Assembly: GCF_003633715.1 (NCBI RefSeq)
Contig: NZ_RBIE01000001.1
Coordinates: forward strand, 451,833-515,832
Source: Thermovibrio guaymasensis
GTDB taxonomy: Bacteria; Aquificota; Aquificia; Desulfurobacteriales; Desulfurobacteriaceae
DNA length: 64,000 nt
Direction of reading: 5' to 3'
The translations under genes were made by a program, and so were the position numbers. The number at the start of each line of letters is the position of its first letter. The stretch's first letter is position 1. The notes beneath the pieces were generated by a model. The model was not told where the DNA came from and made no database searches. It was given only the letters and a program-made list of their open reading frames with translations. Below are positions 16,439 through 24,222 of the stretch, in pieces.

Positions 16439-16935
16439 TACTTACCTCCCTCCTTCCCGTTCTTGACCTCCTTTTTGTTCTCACCCTTTACACCCATAGT
16501 AAAGGGGTGGATTACGCTGTATAGGTCCTTTGAGAGTGGATGGACGTAGGTAAACGTGGCAAGTACCGCATCTCCAACGTGAAGTTTTTCAGTTCCCGCC
16601 TTAAGCTTTAGCTCAACCGTTGTTACTACCCCTGGAGGTAAGACTACGTGGACTGGAATGTGGGAAACGACGTAACCTTTTTCCTTACTCTCACTTCCCG
16701 GAGTAAAGACAAAAGACTCTTCAACGACCGTAAGGGGCGTTCCTCCAGGGTTCAGAATAGAGTAAAAGATTGAGTGCTTTTCCTTATCGTACTTAGCGTT
16801 TAAAACGATAGGTGAGGCTGGAATTGTTGCTATTGCTTTAGCAACTGTTCTCTCCGTAAAGAAAGTTCCTACTGCCCACCCTAAAAGAAGCATTACAAAT
16901 CCAACGAGCGTTAGTATCGCTGCAGGTTTTCTCAT
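16438..16935 (-). CDS. Membrane-anchored protein with an extracytoplasmic beta domain, same operon
   Basis: A 165-aa protein with one N-terminal membrane helix (residues ~7-28) and no cleavage site I would trust. A beta-rich, Ig-like outer domain (~45-145) follows, with NPGGTPLTVVEESFVF and LPPGVVTTVELKLK patterns that resemble transglutaminase/Ig-like strand repeats. The tail is lysine-rich. Function unknown. The ribosome-binding site is GGAGGGAG. The gap to the 51-aa gene upstream holds a hairpin. Confidence 0.7.
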   Translation of the reverse strand: MRKPAAILTLVGFVMLLLGWAVGTFFTERTVAKAIATIPASPIVLNAKYDKEKHSIFYSILNPGGTPLTVVEESFVFTPGSESKEKGYVVSHIPVHVVLPPGVVTTVELKLKAGTEKLHVGDAVLATFTYVHPLSKDLYSVIHPFTMGVKGENKKEVKNGKEGGK

Positions 16936-16961
16936 TTCTCCCTCCTGGTTTTAAAGTTTAA

Positions 16962-16983
16962 GGGGGAGGTTTACTCCTCCCCC
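16962..16983. other. Intercistronic hairpin inside the prefoldin operon
   Basis: An 8-bp perfect stem (GGGGGAGG/CCTCCCCC) with a 6-nt loop overlaps the stop codon of the 51-aa gene. No T-run follows on the minus strand, so it is not a classical terminator. It could stabilise the upstream transcript or lower expression of the two membrane genes. Confidence 0.5.
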
Positions 16984-17126
16984 TCTTCTTCTCTCTCTAG
17001 TAGTTTTAAGGCTTCTTCTTTACTCACTTCAACCATTAGGTTGCCGAATCTGTAGTAGATTTTCCGCCCTTCAGGTAGGTTTTTGAGGAACTCTGCCACT
17101 TCCTCCTTACTTTTCCTCTCCTTCAT
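16971..17126 (-). CDS. 51-aa prefoldin-beta-like miniprotein
   Basis: A short open frame, ATG at 17126 to TAA at 16971, with a strong ribosome-binding site (GGGGAGGAGAAGA). The protein, MKERKSKEEVAEFLKNLPEG then RKIYYRFGNLMVEVSKEEA, matches the central part of archaeal prefoldin beta (helix end, LPDD-type turn, YK..GN.LV.V.KEE hairpin). It lacks most of the two long coiled-coil arms. It overlaps the prefoldin-alpha gene by 20 nt, as expected for a co-translated partner. I infer that it completes the prefoldin beta-barrel platform; this has not been shown. Confidence 0.65.
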   Translation of the reverse strand: MKERKSKEEVAEFLKNLPEGRKIYYRFGNLMVEVSKEEALKLLEREEEGEE

Positions 17127-17565
17127 TCTTCTCCTCCCCTCCGGCCTCCGCGTGGCCGTGTTCCCTTATTTTCTGGCTGAGCTCCTCAACCCTTGCGTAG
17201 AGCTCAACCATGGCCTTTTCAAGGGCTTCCCTTAGGGCAAGGACTGCAACAATTTCCTTCTCTATCTGCTGGATTGCTTCGTCAAAGGGGAGTTCCACAC
17301 TGATTCCGCTTCCAATGTTGATTACAATCTTGTCAACCTCTTCAAGCTTTGCTCCGACCTGTGCTATCCTTCCAACAGGGAGGAGAACTTCCTTACCTGC
17401 CCCAAGGTCCTTTAAGTTCTTAAGGGTTGTGATTGTTGACCTGTACTCGGAGATGAGTACGTCAAGCTGGGCAATTTCAACCCTTAGGGCCTCAATTTGG
17501 GCAATGATGCTCCTGAGTTGCCTCGTTAAGTTTGCCATCTTCTTCTCATCCCTCTTTACTGCCAT
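17107..17565 (-). CDS. Prefoldin alpha subunit (archaeal-type)
   Basis: A 152-aa protein with the full prefoldin alpha layout: N-terminal coiled-coil helix (residues ~8-50), two beta hairpins (~58-100: KEVLLPVGRIAQVGAKLEE, DKIVINIGSGISVELPF) and a C-terminal coiled-coil helix (~100-140). Prefoldins are jellyfish-shaped holdases that pass unfolded proteins to chaperonins, classically in archaea and eukaryotes, so a bacterial copy suggests transfer. GGAGGTGT precedes the ATG. It sits between an orphan RAMP-like gene and a truncated beta-like gene, and the conventional ~120-aa beta subunit is absent from the window. Confidence 0.85.
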   Translation of the reverse strand: MAVKRDEKKMANLTRQLRSIIAQIEALRVEIAQLDVLISEYRSTITTLKNLKDLGAGKEVLLPVGRIAQVGAKLEEVDKIVINIGSGISVELPFDEAIQQIEKEIVAVLALREALEKAMVELYARVEELSQKIREHGHAEAGGEEKNEGEEK

Positions 17566-17587
17566 GGTACACCTCCTTTATACGGTT

Positions 17588-18307
17588 TTATAGTTTTGCT
17601 TCACACCAGCCCGTTGTACACCTCTCCCTTGGAAGGTAGATTACTTTCGTAGGTCTTATATCTACCTTCAGCTCCTCCATTAGAGCGTTCCTTACTTCCT
17701 TAATCCTCCAGAAGAAGAGGAGATGCCCCTTGAACTTAACTTCGGTCCACATACCTATTCTCAGGGGAATCTCCCACTTTTTCATGTCGTTAAGTAGAGG
17801 TTTGTAGAAGGTTTCAACTAAAGGGTGGTCTTTGAGCATTCCCATCTCCATTCTTACTAGAGCTTCGCAGAAGGAGTGGCCTGCCGCCTTTAACTTCTCA
17901 AGGTATGGTGAGGAGATGGGAAGTTCTACAACTCCCTTAAAGACTTCAACTTTAAAGCTTTCTTCATCTTCCCACTTCTTTAAGTTAAAAACCTCTGCTC
18001 TAGTTTCGTAAACTTCTCCATTTGAAAGGTCAAGCCTTTCTGGGATTTCAAGGCCGTTTAAGACCGGGTACTTATCAAGGATTATCTCCTTTATCCTATC
18101 AATTACCTCACTTGGTTTTAATCCCTTCTTAAGGAGGTAGGCCTTTACCCTATTTTCAATATCCTTATCCTTCTTTATGTAGTAGTAGATTACAGCACTG
18201 GTTATCGCTTCCCTTATAGAGTTTCCGGGGAGGAAGGGTCTGCCCGCCTCGTCCCGGGGAAAACCTTTTCTGCTGAAAATTACCGGAGTCCAGGTTAAGA
18301 GCTCCAT
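17588..18307 (-). CDS. RAMP-superfamily (Csm5-like) protein, orphan
   Basis: A 239-aa protein. Residues ~13-33 read FPRDEAGRPFLPGNSIREA, close to the (D.G.PYIPGSSIKGALR) signature of CRISPR RAMP proteins such as Csm5 and Cmr4/6. The C-terminus has TTGWCEAKL, a reduced form of the glycine-rich RAMP loop. No cas10, other cas genes or repeat array occur anywhere in the window. It follows the 231-aa gene by 10 nt and precedes prefoldin alpha by 22 nt. RNA binding would be the family expectation; the actual role in this operon is unknown. Confidence 0.55.
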   Translation of the reverse strand: MELLTWTPVIFSRKGFPRDEAGRPFLPGNSIREAITSAVIYYYIKKDKDIENRVKAYLLKKGLKPSEVIDRIKEIILDKYPVLNGLEIPERLDLSNGEVYETRAEVFNLKKWEDEESFKVEVFKGVVELPISSPYLEKLKAAGHSFCEALVRMEMGMLKDHPLVETFYKPLLNDMKKWEIPLRIGMWTEVKFKGHLLFFWRIKEVRNALMEELKVDIRPTKVIYLPRERCTTGWCEAKL

Positions 18308-18317
18308 CTCTCTCCTC

Positions 18318-19013
18318 CTACTTAAAGGCTGCCAATATCTTGTCTGCTTTTTCTGCTATGTCTATTTCAAAGAGGGCGATGGTAGGTAGCAACCAGGAAA
18401 CTCTGAACCTAGCGTCTCCGTCCTTGTTTTCCCCGAAGTAGGCAAGGGCTACCCTTCCAAAGCCTGCATCTTTTTCAACTTTCTTTGCTTCTCTCAAAAA
18501 GCGCCTTGCAACGTTGGGGAGTTTCTCAAAGGGATAGGGTTTACCTTCCTGTCCCCTCTGTTTTACGAGTTCTGTTGCAGTTCCAACGTTCCTTAAGGCC
18601 TCAATTAAGTGGTGGAGTCTGTGCTTCTTAAAGTAGGCAAGGAGTAAAGAAGCAGCTGGAAGCCTTAAAATCTCTATGTTGTTCTCACCTTCTCTCAGCT
18701 CTCCCACAAGGTAAGCCCTTCCGTTTTCCATCTCAATATGGGCAAAGAGCTTTTTATTCTTTGGGAGTTCCTCAAGTATTTCGCTTACTTCGTACTGAAC
18801 TCCCTCCTCCTCGTATACGTCTCCCTTCTTCCTCTTTCCGTACTCTGCTACGAAAAACGTTTCCTCACCGCCTTTTTTACCAAGAATCAGGTCAAGCCCC
18901 CACCTCTTGAGGGACTTGAACTTAAACTCCCTCTCCTTTTCAGGCTGTCCTAGGGTCTCAAACACCAGTGTATTTAAAGCCTGTATTTCTCTCAGCTCCA
19001 TTAAGTTCATCAT
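18318..19013 (-). CDS. Unknown protein, first gene of the prefoldin/RAMP operon
   Basis: A 231-aa soluble protein, mixed alpha/beta by eye, with no motif I recognise. It begins [20 protein letters not shown]; a stretch near residues 155-185 is rich in Arg/Lys, and the C-terminal part is hydrophobic. AGGAGG precedes the ATG pair at 19013/19010. It is driven by a near-consensus promoter and leads the six-gene operon. A distant link to Cas proteins of the Csm/Cmr type is conceivable because of the RAMP gene behind it, but I see no sequence evidence. Confidence 0.65.
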   Translation of the reverse strand: MMNLMELREIQALNTLVFETLGQPEKEREFKFKSLKRWGLDLILGKKGGEETFFVAEYGKRKKGDVYEEEGVQYEVSEILEELPKNKKLFAHIEMENGRAYLVGELREGENNIEILRLPAASLLLAYFKKHRLHHLIEALRNVGTATELVKQRGQEGKPYPFEKLPNVARRFLREAKKVEKDAGFGRVALAYFGENKDGDARFRVSWLLPTIALFEIDIAEKADKILAAFK

Positions 19014-19046
19014 TTCCTCCTTTTAAATTTCTTGCTTCTAATACTA

Positions 19047-19075
19047 AATATAGGTTATCTAAAACTAATTGTCAA
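19047..19075 (-). promoter_or_regulatory. Strong sigma-70 promoter of the prefoldin/RAMP operon
   Basis: On the minus strand, a perfect -35 TTGACA (19075-19070) and -10 TATATT (19052-19047) are separated by exactly 17 nt. The -10 ends about 33 nt before the first start codon. It is among the best promoter matches in the window, so high constitutive expression is likely. Confidence 0.8.
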
Positions 19076-19193
19076 TTAATCTAAAATAATTCTTTATGTT
19101 TTTGCAAGAACAAAGTGAAGTTCTGCTTTGGTTGTACGCTTTGATCAGAGAGGGTGTAAAATTTCAATTGTTTAAGTTTTTCTTGGAGGGTTT

Positions 19194-20606
19194 ATGTCTA
19201 CCTGTTTTAACTACCACGTAAAAACCGCCCATACTCTTGAGAGTTTGAGGAAACCCCACTTCCTTGACTGGAGCAACTACCCGAGTCCCTTTAAGGTTTA
19301 CCCTGAAGTTAGGAAGTTTAAGCTCTTACCTTTTAAAGGGTTTACAGGGGAGACCGTAGATACGCTCTACAGGCTTTGCAATGAGGCTGCAGCTGAAGAA
19401 ATTGACTTTCAGGAGCTTTCCAATCTTTGCTTTTCAATGAACGGAATTACGAAGGTTGAAAACTTTCACGGAGAGCCTTTCGGCTTTAGGGCTACTCCTT
19501 CTGCCGGAGCTCTATACCCCTTTGAGCTCTACCTGTTTGTTGAGAGGCTTTCTGAAGTTCCAGACGGGATTTACCACTATCAGCCTTTAGACCACTCTTT
19601 GGAGCTCCTTTTAGAGGGGAACTACAGGGAGGCCTTTGAGAATGCCCTCTGTTGTCAAATACCCGGAAACTTCGTCGCTTTAGTATCAACCATTTATGGA
19701 AGGAGCGTCTGGAAGTACAGGGCAAGGGCTTACCGCTACTGCCTCCTTGATTCTGGCCATATGGTCTCTAACGGTGTTGCCTACCTTCGCTCTATAGGTG
19801 TTGAAGGAACCGCACTCTCCCTCTTCAGGGACGACTCTGTTAACTCCCTTTTAGGCCTTGACGGAGAGAACGAGTTTGTCCTCTGTGCCCTTTTACCCGG
19901 TAAACCACCCCTGTACTTGGGAGATGAAGTCATTCTAACTTCTTCCTTTCCTAAGTCAATTCCAGTTTTAAGAAAGCCTGTCTATGAACCTGAAATAGTT
20001 AACGCCCACCTTGACGGAAAGATCGATTCCTGCGAGTTCTTTAGACCTTTCCCTGAACCGGTTCAAGGCATTCCGGAAGCCCACTCCTTACCTCTTTCTC
20101 AGACGATTTTAAAGAGGCGTTCAAGGAGGGATTTTACCGGTAGTGAAATGCCCTTTGAGGACTTTAAGCTGATTTTAGAGTCGTCCCTCCTGTGTTTCCC
20201 TTCCGACTGGGGATTCCCAAGGTTAAACTTCTTCGTCCAGGTTAAGAACGTTGAGGGTCTAGAGGACGGCATCTACACGGTAGTGGATGGGGAACTTGCC
20301 CTTTACAGGAGGGGAGATTTCTCAAGGGAAATTTCAGCCCTCTGTCTCTCTCAGCGCTTTATTTCACTTGCAAACTTTAACGTTATCTTTACTCTTGATT
20401 TTGAAGGAGCTTTAAACTGCCGGCAGTATAGGGGAGCTCTCCTTGAAGCAGGAGCTCTCGGAGAGAACCTTTACCTCTCTTCAGAGAGCCTAAATCACGG
20501 TGCCTGCGGCATAGGTGCCTTTTACGACTTTGACCTTCAAAAGTTCTTGAGTCTTAAGAGAAGCGAACTTCCCGTTTACGTCGTATCTGTAGGCGTTTTG
20601 ACTTGA
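19194..20606 (+). CDS. SagB-type dehydrogenase with two nitroreductase-like domains
   Basis: A 470-aa protein made of two nitroreductase-fold halves. The first (residues ~60-250) has RATPSAGALYPFELYLF, the hallmark of SagB/McbC-type FMN dehydrogenases, plus YRYCLLDSGHMVSNG. The second (~290-470) has ILKRRSRRDFTG and LLEAGALGENLYLSSESL, again typical. SagB enzymes oxidise azolines to azoles in peptide natural products, but stand-alone bacterial and archaeal tandem forms exist without a known substrate. No cyclodehydratase, precursor peptide or exporter is nearby. The start ATG has TTGGAGGG upstream. Confidence 0.88.
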   Translation: MSTCFNYHVKTAHTLESLRKPHFLDWSNYPSPFKVYPEVRKFKLLPFKGFTGETVDTLYRLCNEAAAEEIDFQELSNLCFSMNGITKVENFHGEPFGFRATPSAGALYPFELYLFVERLSEVPDGIYHYQPLDHSLELLLEGNYREAFENALCCQIPGNFVALVSTIYGRSVWKYRARAYRYCLLDSGHMVSNGVAYLRSIGVEGTALSLFRDDSVNSLLGLDGENEFVLCALLPGKPPLYLGDEVILTSSFPKSIPVLRKPVYEPEIVNAHLDGKIDSCEFFRPFPEPVQGIPEAHSLPLSQTILKRRSRRDFTGSEMPFEDFKLILESSLLCFPSDWGFPRLNFFVQVKNVEGLEDGIYTVVDGELALYRRGDFSREISALCLSQRFISLANFNVIFTLDFEGALNCRQYRGALLEAGALGENLYLSSESLNHGACGIGAFYDFDLQKFLSLKRSELPVYVVSVGVLT

Positions 20607-20725
20607 AAAAAACTTGCGTTTAGCGTTTTTGCAAATATATTTCTAACTAAGTTATTAACACTACTTATATTGTTCGCCACCGCCTAACTTAGGCAAGTTC
20701 AAACCTTAATTAAAGGAGTGCTCCA

Positions 20726-21841
20726 GTGCAGATTCCCGGATTTAGCTCAATAGAAGAGGTGGAGAAGGCTTTTAACTTTAAAATTCCCAAGGATGAGAAG
20801 AAAAGGCTTGAAAAAGTTGTTGAAAGACACCCCATGTTTATTCCAGATTATTACGCAGGCCTTATAGACTGGAGTGACCCAAACGATCCAATAAAGAACA
20901 TAATATTCCCCAGCGTTGATGAGCTTGACGTTTCCGGTTCCTACGATACCAGTGGAGAGAAGGAGAATACAGTTTTAACCGGCCTCCAGCACAAGTACAG
21001 GGAGACGGCCCTCCTCCTCGTAACAAACAGGTGTGCCGGTTACTGTCGCCACTGCTTTAGGAAGAGGCTGGTAGGAATTCCGACGAACGAGACCCTAAAG
21101 CTCTTTGATAGGGCCGTTGAGTACATTAAAGAGCACCCTGAGATAACGAACGTCCTTATCTCAGGAGGAGACCCCCTCGTCCTTCCAACCGACGTTATTG
21201 AGTACTTCCTATCAGAACTTTCAAAAATTCCTCACTTAAAGTTTATTAGGTTTGGTAGCAGGGTTCCGGTTTTCTACCCTATGAGGATTTATGAAGATAG
21301 TAAGCTCCTTGAGGTACTCTCTAAGTACTCAACTCCCGAGAGGAGAGTTTACCTAGTAACCCACTTTAACCATCCCAATGAGGTAACAAAGGAGGCAAGG
21401 AAGGCCGTTGATTCTTTAATTAGGAGCGGTGTTCCCGTAAGTAACCAGACGGTCCTTCTAAAGGGAGTTAACGACGACCCTGATGTCCTTTCAACTTTGA
21501 TGAAGGAGATAACTTCAGCTGGGGTTATACCCTACTACGTTTTCCAGTGTAGGCCCGTTAAGAGGGTTAAGACCCACTTTCAAGTTCCCCTTAAGAAGGG
21601 TTATGAGATCGTTGAGAAGGCAAAGCAGAAGCTTGACGGTCATGCGAAGCGCTTTAGGTACATAATGTCCCACAAAACTGGAAAGATTGAGATTGTTGGA
21701 ATTATTGGAAATGAGATTTACTTAAAGTACCACCAGTGTAAAGATCCTAAGAAGGTTGGAAAGCTCTTTAAGAGACTCTTAACTCCCCATGCAGGCTGGC
21801 TTGATGATTTAAAACCTGTTAAAGAGGAGGTTCTCGTTTAG
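20726..21841 (+). CDS. KamA-family radical SAM aminomutase
   Basis: A 371-aa radical SAM protein with the CAGYCRHCFRKR cluster motif (Cys-x3-Cys-x2-Cys, residues ~109-116), SGGDPL and a C-terminal PLP-type region. It resembles lysine 2,3-aminomutase and EpmB, which move the alpha-amino group of lysine to the beta position using SAM, a 4Fe-4S cluster and PLP. The C-terminal PYYVFQCRPVKR matches the family. It may make beta-lysine (an osmolyte) or act on EF-P; the sequence does not decide. GTG start with AAGGAG. Its 3' end overlaps folK by 23 nt. Confidence 0.88.
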   Translation: MQIPGFSSIEEVEKAFNFKIPKDEKKRLEKVVERHPMFIPDYYAGLIDWSDPNDPIKNIIFPSVDELDVSGSYDTSGEKENTVLTGLQHKYRETALLLVTNRCAGYCRHCFRKRLVGIPTNETLKLFDRAVEYIKEHPEITNVLISGGDPLVLPTDVIEYFLSELSKIPHLKFIRFGSRVPVFYPMRIYEDSKLLEVLSKYSTPERRVYLVTHFNHPNEVTKEARKAVDSLIRSGVPVSNQTVLLKGVNDDPDVLSTLMKEITSAGVIPYYVFQCRPVKRVKTHFQVPLKKGYEIVEKAKQKLDGHAKRFRYIMSHKTGKIEIVGIIGNEIYLKYHQCKDPKKVGKLFKRLLTPHAGWLDDLKPVKEEVLV

Positions 21842-22229
21842 TTAATTCTTTATAAATTCTCCTAAAAAACTCCCTCTCCCTTAGGCCTGGGTGGGGGAGT
21901 TTTAGTTTTTCTGTATCCACTGTTAAATTTCCCCACGTAGCTATATCTACATCTATAACTCTCGGTCCCCACCTGTAGGTAGGATATCTACCAGCCCTTT
22001 TCTCTATCCACTTTAAAAGATTTAGGAGCTCAAAGGGCGGATGATAAGTTTCAACCAAGACTCCCTTATTTAAAAAGGGGGGTTGCTCTTTAATGCCAAA
22101 AGGGGGAGTTTGAATGAGGGAGCTCTCCTTTAAGACGTTTCCTACAAACTTCTTTATTAAGTCAATTGCCCTTTCTATGTTCTCTTTCCTGTTTCCTAAG
22201 TTACTTCCCAGTATTAAAACCGCCTTCAA
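21819..22229 (-). CDS. folK: 2-amino-4-hydroxy-6-hydroxymethyldihydropteridine pyrophosphokinase
   Basis: Transfers pyrophosphate from ATP to hydroxymethyl-dihydropterin in folate synthesis. The 136-aa protein has LGSNLGNRKENI at the N-terminus, the pterin-binding FLNKGVLVET segment and the HPPK signature RWGPRVIDVDI with the Mg-binding aspartates near residue 95, plus LPHPGLREREF. It is slightly shorter than the ~160-aa E. coli enzyme. Transcribed after pncC on the minus strand. Confidence 0.93.
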   Translation of the reverse strand: MKAVLILGSNLGNRKENIERAIDLIKKFVGNVLKESSLIQTPPFGIKEQPPFLNKGVLVETYHPPFELLNLLKWIEKRAGRYPTYRWGPRVIDVDIATWGNLTVDTEKLKLPHPGLREREFFRRIYKELTKREPPL

Positions 22230-22239
22230 AGGTTCCCCC

Positions 22240-22737
22240 TTAGAGCTCCTCCTTCAACATTTTCGTTAGAAGTTGAATTGCCTTTTTGGCTGCCTTTCTC
22301 CTTATTGCGTTCCTCCTCTTTACCGGGTCTGGGTGCTTATCCTCAAAGATAAACTTGAATACCTCTACCCTGTCCTTAACCGAAACTCCTATGAAGGTTA
22401 GACCTACCGGCTTCTCAGGGCTCCCTCCAGAGGGACCGGCAATACCTGTGGTTGAAACTGCACAATCGGTTCCGGTGAGCTCCTTTACTCCTAAAACCAT
22501 CTCCCTTGCAGTTTCCTGACTTACAGCTCCGAACTTTAACAGGGTTTCTGCTCTAACCCCGAGAACCTTCATCTTTACTCTGTTGTCGTAGGCTACTACT
22601 CCTCCCATGAAGTAGCTGGAGCTACCGGGAACATTTACAATCCTTGCAGCGACGAGTCCTCCTGTGCAGCTTTCTGCAGTTGATACAGTTAGTCCTAGTT
22701 TTTCCATTAGCTCTTTTAGTTCAAACTCTACTTTCAT
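22240..22737 (-). CDS. pncC: Nicotinamide-nucleotide amidohydrolase (CinA C-terminal domain)
   Basis: A 165-aa stand-alone CinA C-terminal domain, which converts NMN to NaMN in pyridine-nucleotide recycling. It has the catalytic STAESCTGGLVAARI (Ser/Thr and Lys neighbourhood), GGVVAYDNRVKMKVLGV, GAVSQETAREM and STTGIAGPSGGSPEKPVG motifs. The N-terminal COG1058 domain of longer CinA proteins is absent. Ten nt upstream of folK in the same direction. Confidence 0.93.
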   Translation of the reverse strand: MKVEFELKELMEKLGLTVSTAESCTGGLVAARIVNVPGSSSYFMGGVVAYDNRVKMKVLGVRAETLLKFGAVSQETAREMVLGVKELTGTDCAVSTTGIAGPSGGSPEKPVGLTFIGVSVKDRVEVFKFIFEDKHPDPVKRRNAIRRKAAKKAIQLLTKMLKEEL

Positions 22738-22815
22738 ATTCCCTCCAGAACCCTATTATTATAAGTCTACAATAGTTTTTGTAAGATATTCACTACTCAA
22801 AAATTGGAGGTTCCG

Positions 22816-23928
22816 ATGTTCTCCCTTCCAGACCACATAAAGAAGGTTAAGGTTTACGAGCCGGGAAAGCCTGAAGAGGAGTTAAAGAGGGAGTTAGGGC
22901 TTAAGGAGATAGTTAAGCTTGCCTCTAACGAAAACCCGTTAGGGCCTTGTCCTTCAGCCGTAAGGGCAATAATTGAAGACCTTAAGAACCTGAACCGCTA
23001 TCCGGACGGTAACTCCTACTATCTCAAGAAGAAACTATCTGAGAAGCTGAACGTTAAGCCGGAGAATATATTTTTAGGGCTCGGTTCAAACGAAGCCCTT
23101 GATATAGTTTCAAGGGCCTATTTAAGGCCCGGTCTTAACGCAGTTTACAGTGAAAAGTCCTTTGCAGTTTACCCTATTGTTGTTCAGCTTTCAGGAGCCG
23201 ACCATAAGGTTGTGAAGGCAAAGGATAACTACTACATGGACCTTAAAGCCCACCTTGATGCAATAGACGAAAATACCGCCGTTGTGTTCTTGGCAAATCC
23301 TAATAACCCCACCGGAACGGCCTTTAGCAGGAAGGAGTTTGAGGAGTTCTTGAAGGAGTTTCCAGACGACGTTCTCCTAGTCCTTGATGAGGCCTACTAC
23401 GAGTACGCTGTAGGCTCCGGTTTTGACGTTCCCAACGGAGTGGACTACATCTACGAGAAGAACGTTCTCGTGACGAGGACATTTTCAAAGATTTACGGTC
23501 TTGCAGGTTTAAGGCTCGGCTATGCAGTGGGAAGGAAGGAGATAATTGCCGATATGAACCGTATCCGCCAACCCTTCAACGTTACCCGTCCGGCCCAGAT
23601 CGGCGGAGCAGCTGCTCTTGATGATAACATGTTCATCAAACACTCTCAGGTTGTAAACGAGGAGGGAAAGAAGTACCTGTATAAAGAGTTTGAAAGGTTG
23701 GGTTTAAAGTACGTTCCAACCTGTGCCAACTTTATTTTGGTTGACGTAGGCTTTCCAAGTAGGGAAGTATTCAACAGGCTTTTAAAGAAAGGCGTAATTG
23801 TAAGGGCTATGGATGGTTACGGTTTCCCTACCCATATAAGGGTGACTATCGGTACTATGAGGGAGAATATCTTCTTTATAAATAAACTGATAGAGGTTCT
23901 TGAAGAACTGAAGGATGAGGCGCTATGA
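22816..23928 (+). CDS. hisC: Histidinol-phosphate aminotransferase
   Basis: PLP enzyme that makes histidinol phosphate from imidazole acetol-phosphate; it may also act on aromatic amino acids. About 370 aa with LASNENPLGPCPSA, RYPDGN, GSNEALD, NPNNPTG, DEAYYEY and the Schiff-base lysine in TRTFSKIYGLAGLRLGY. I start at the ATG at 22816 because GGAGG (22806-22810) is ideally placed; a TTG at 22804 overlaps that site. The end overlaps the following lipoprotein start by 4 nt. Confidence 0.93.
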   Translation: MFSLPDHIKKVKVYEPGKPEEELKRELGLKEIVKLASNENPLGPCPSAVRAIIEDLKNLNRYPDGNSYYLKKKLSEKLNVKPENIFLGLGSNEALDIVSRAYLRPGLNAVYSEKSFAVYPIVVQLSGADHKVVKAKDNYYMDLKAHLDAIDENTAVVFLANPNNPTGTAFSRKEFEEFLKEFPDDVLLVLDEAYYEYAVGSGFDVPNGVDYIYEKNVLVTRTFSKIYGLAGLRLGYAVGRKEIIADMNRIRQPFNVTRPAQIGGAAALDDNMFIKHSQVVNEEGKKYLYKEFERLGLKYVPTCANFILVDVGFPSREVFNRLLKKGVIVRAMDGYGFPTHIRVTIGTMRENIFFINKLIEVLEELKDEAL

Positions 23929-24213
23929 AGAAGTTGATTCTGTTGACCCTCTTTCCCCTGATTTTCTCAGGGTGTTCTTGTAAGCTGCAGACCAAAGTGG
24001 AAAAGCAGATGTTAAAGGTTACCGGAGGGAAGTTTACAGTTAAGGTTTACAGCTGCGGTAAGCTGGTTGGAGAGTACAGGGGGAAGGGTTACGTCTGGTT
24101 TGAGGAAAGTTAAAGATAAGAAACATACGGGAGTTGTTACTTTTAAGGATGAGAGGGGCCATATAATAAGGGTAGGTGCCTTTGGAGGAGTTGTAATAGT
24201 AGATTACGAGTAG
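23925..24213 (+). pseudogene. Small lipoprotein, apparently frameshifted near its middle
   Basis: The first frame encodes a 62-aa lipoprotein start: MKKLILLTLFPLIFSGCSC (lipobox with Cys17), then a beta-rich stretch ending YVWFEES and TAA at 24111. The neighbouring frame continues without a break from 24109 as VKDKKHTGVVTFKDERG..GGVVIVDYE to TAG at 24213. Removing one A from the AAA at 24106-24108 joins them as FEE-VKDKKHTG into a ~96-aa protein that looks like one fold. It overlaps hisC by 4 nt. I recognise no family. A sequencing error, a mutation or recoding are all possible; a natural 62-aa product is the alternative. Confidence 0.6.
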
Positions 24214-24222
24214 GGAAGGAAG

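Noticed and set aside
20682..20694. Palindrome GCCTAA-C-TTAGGC before the KamA gene
   Set aside because: Short, lacks a T-run and a supported promoter context; it may be regulatory but I cannot support a specific call.
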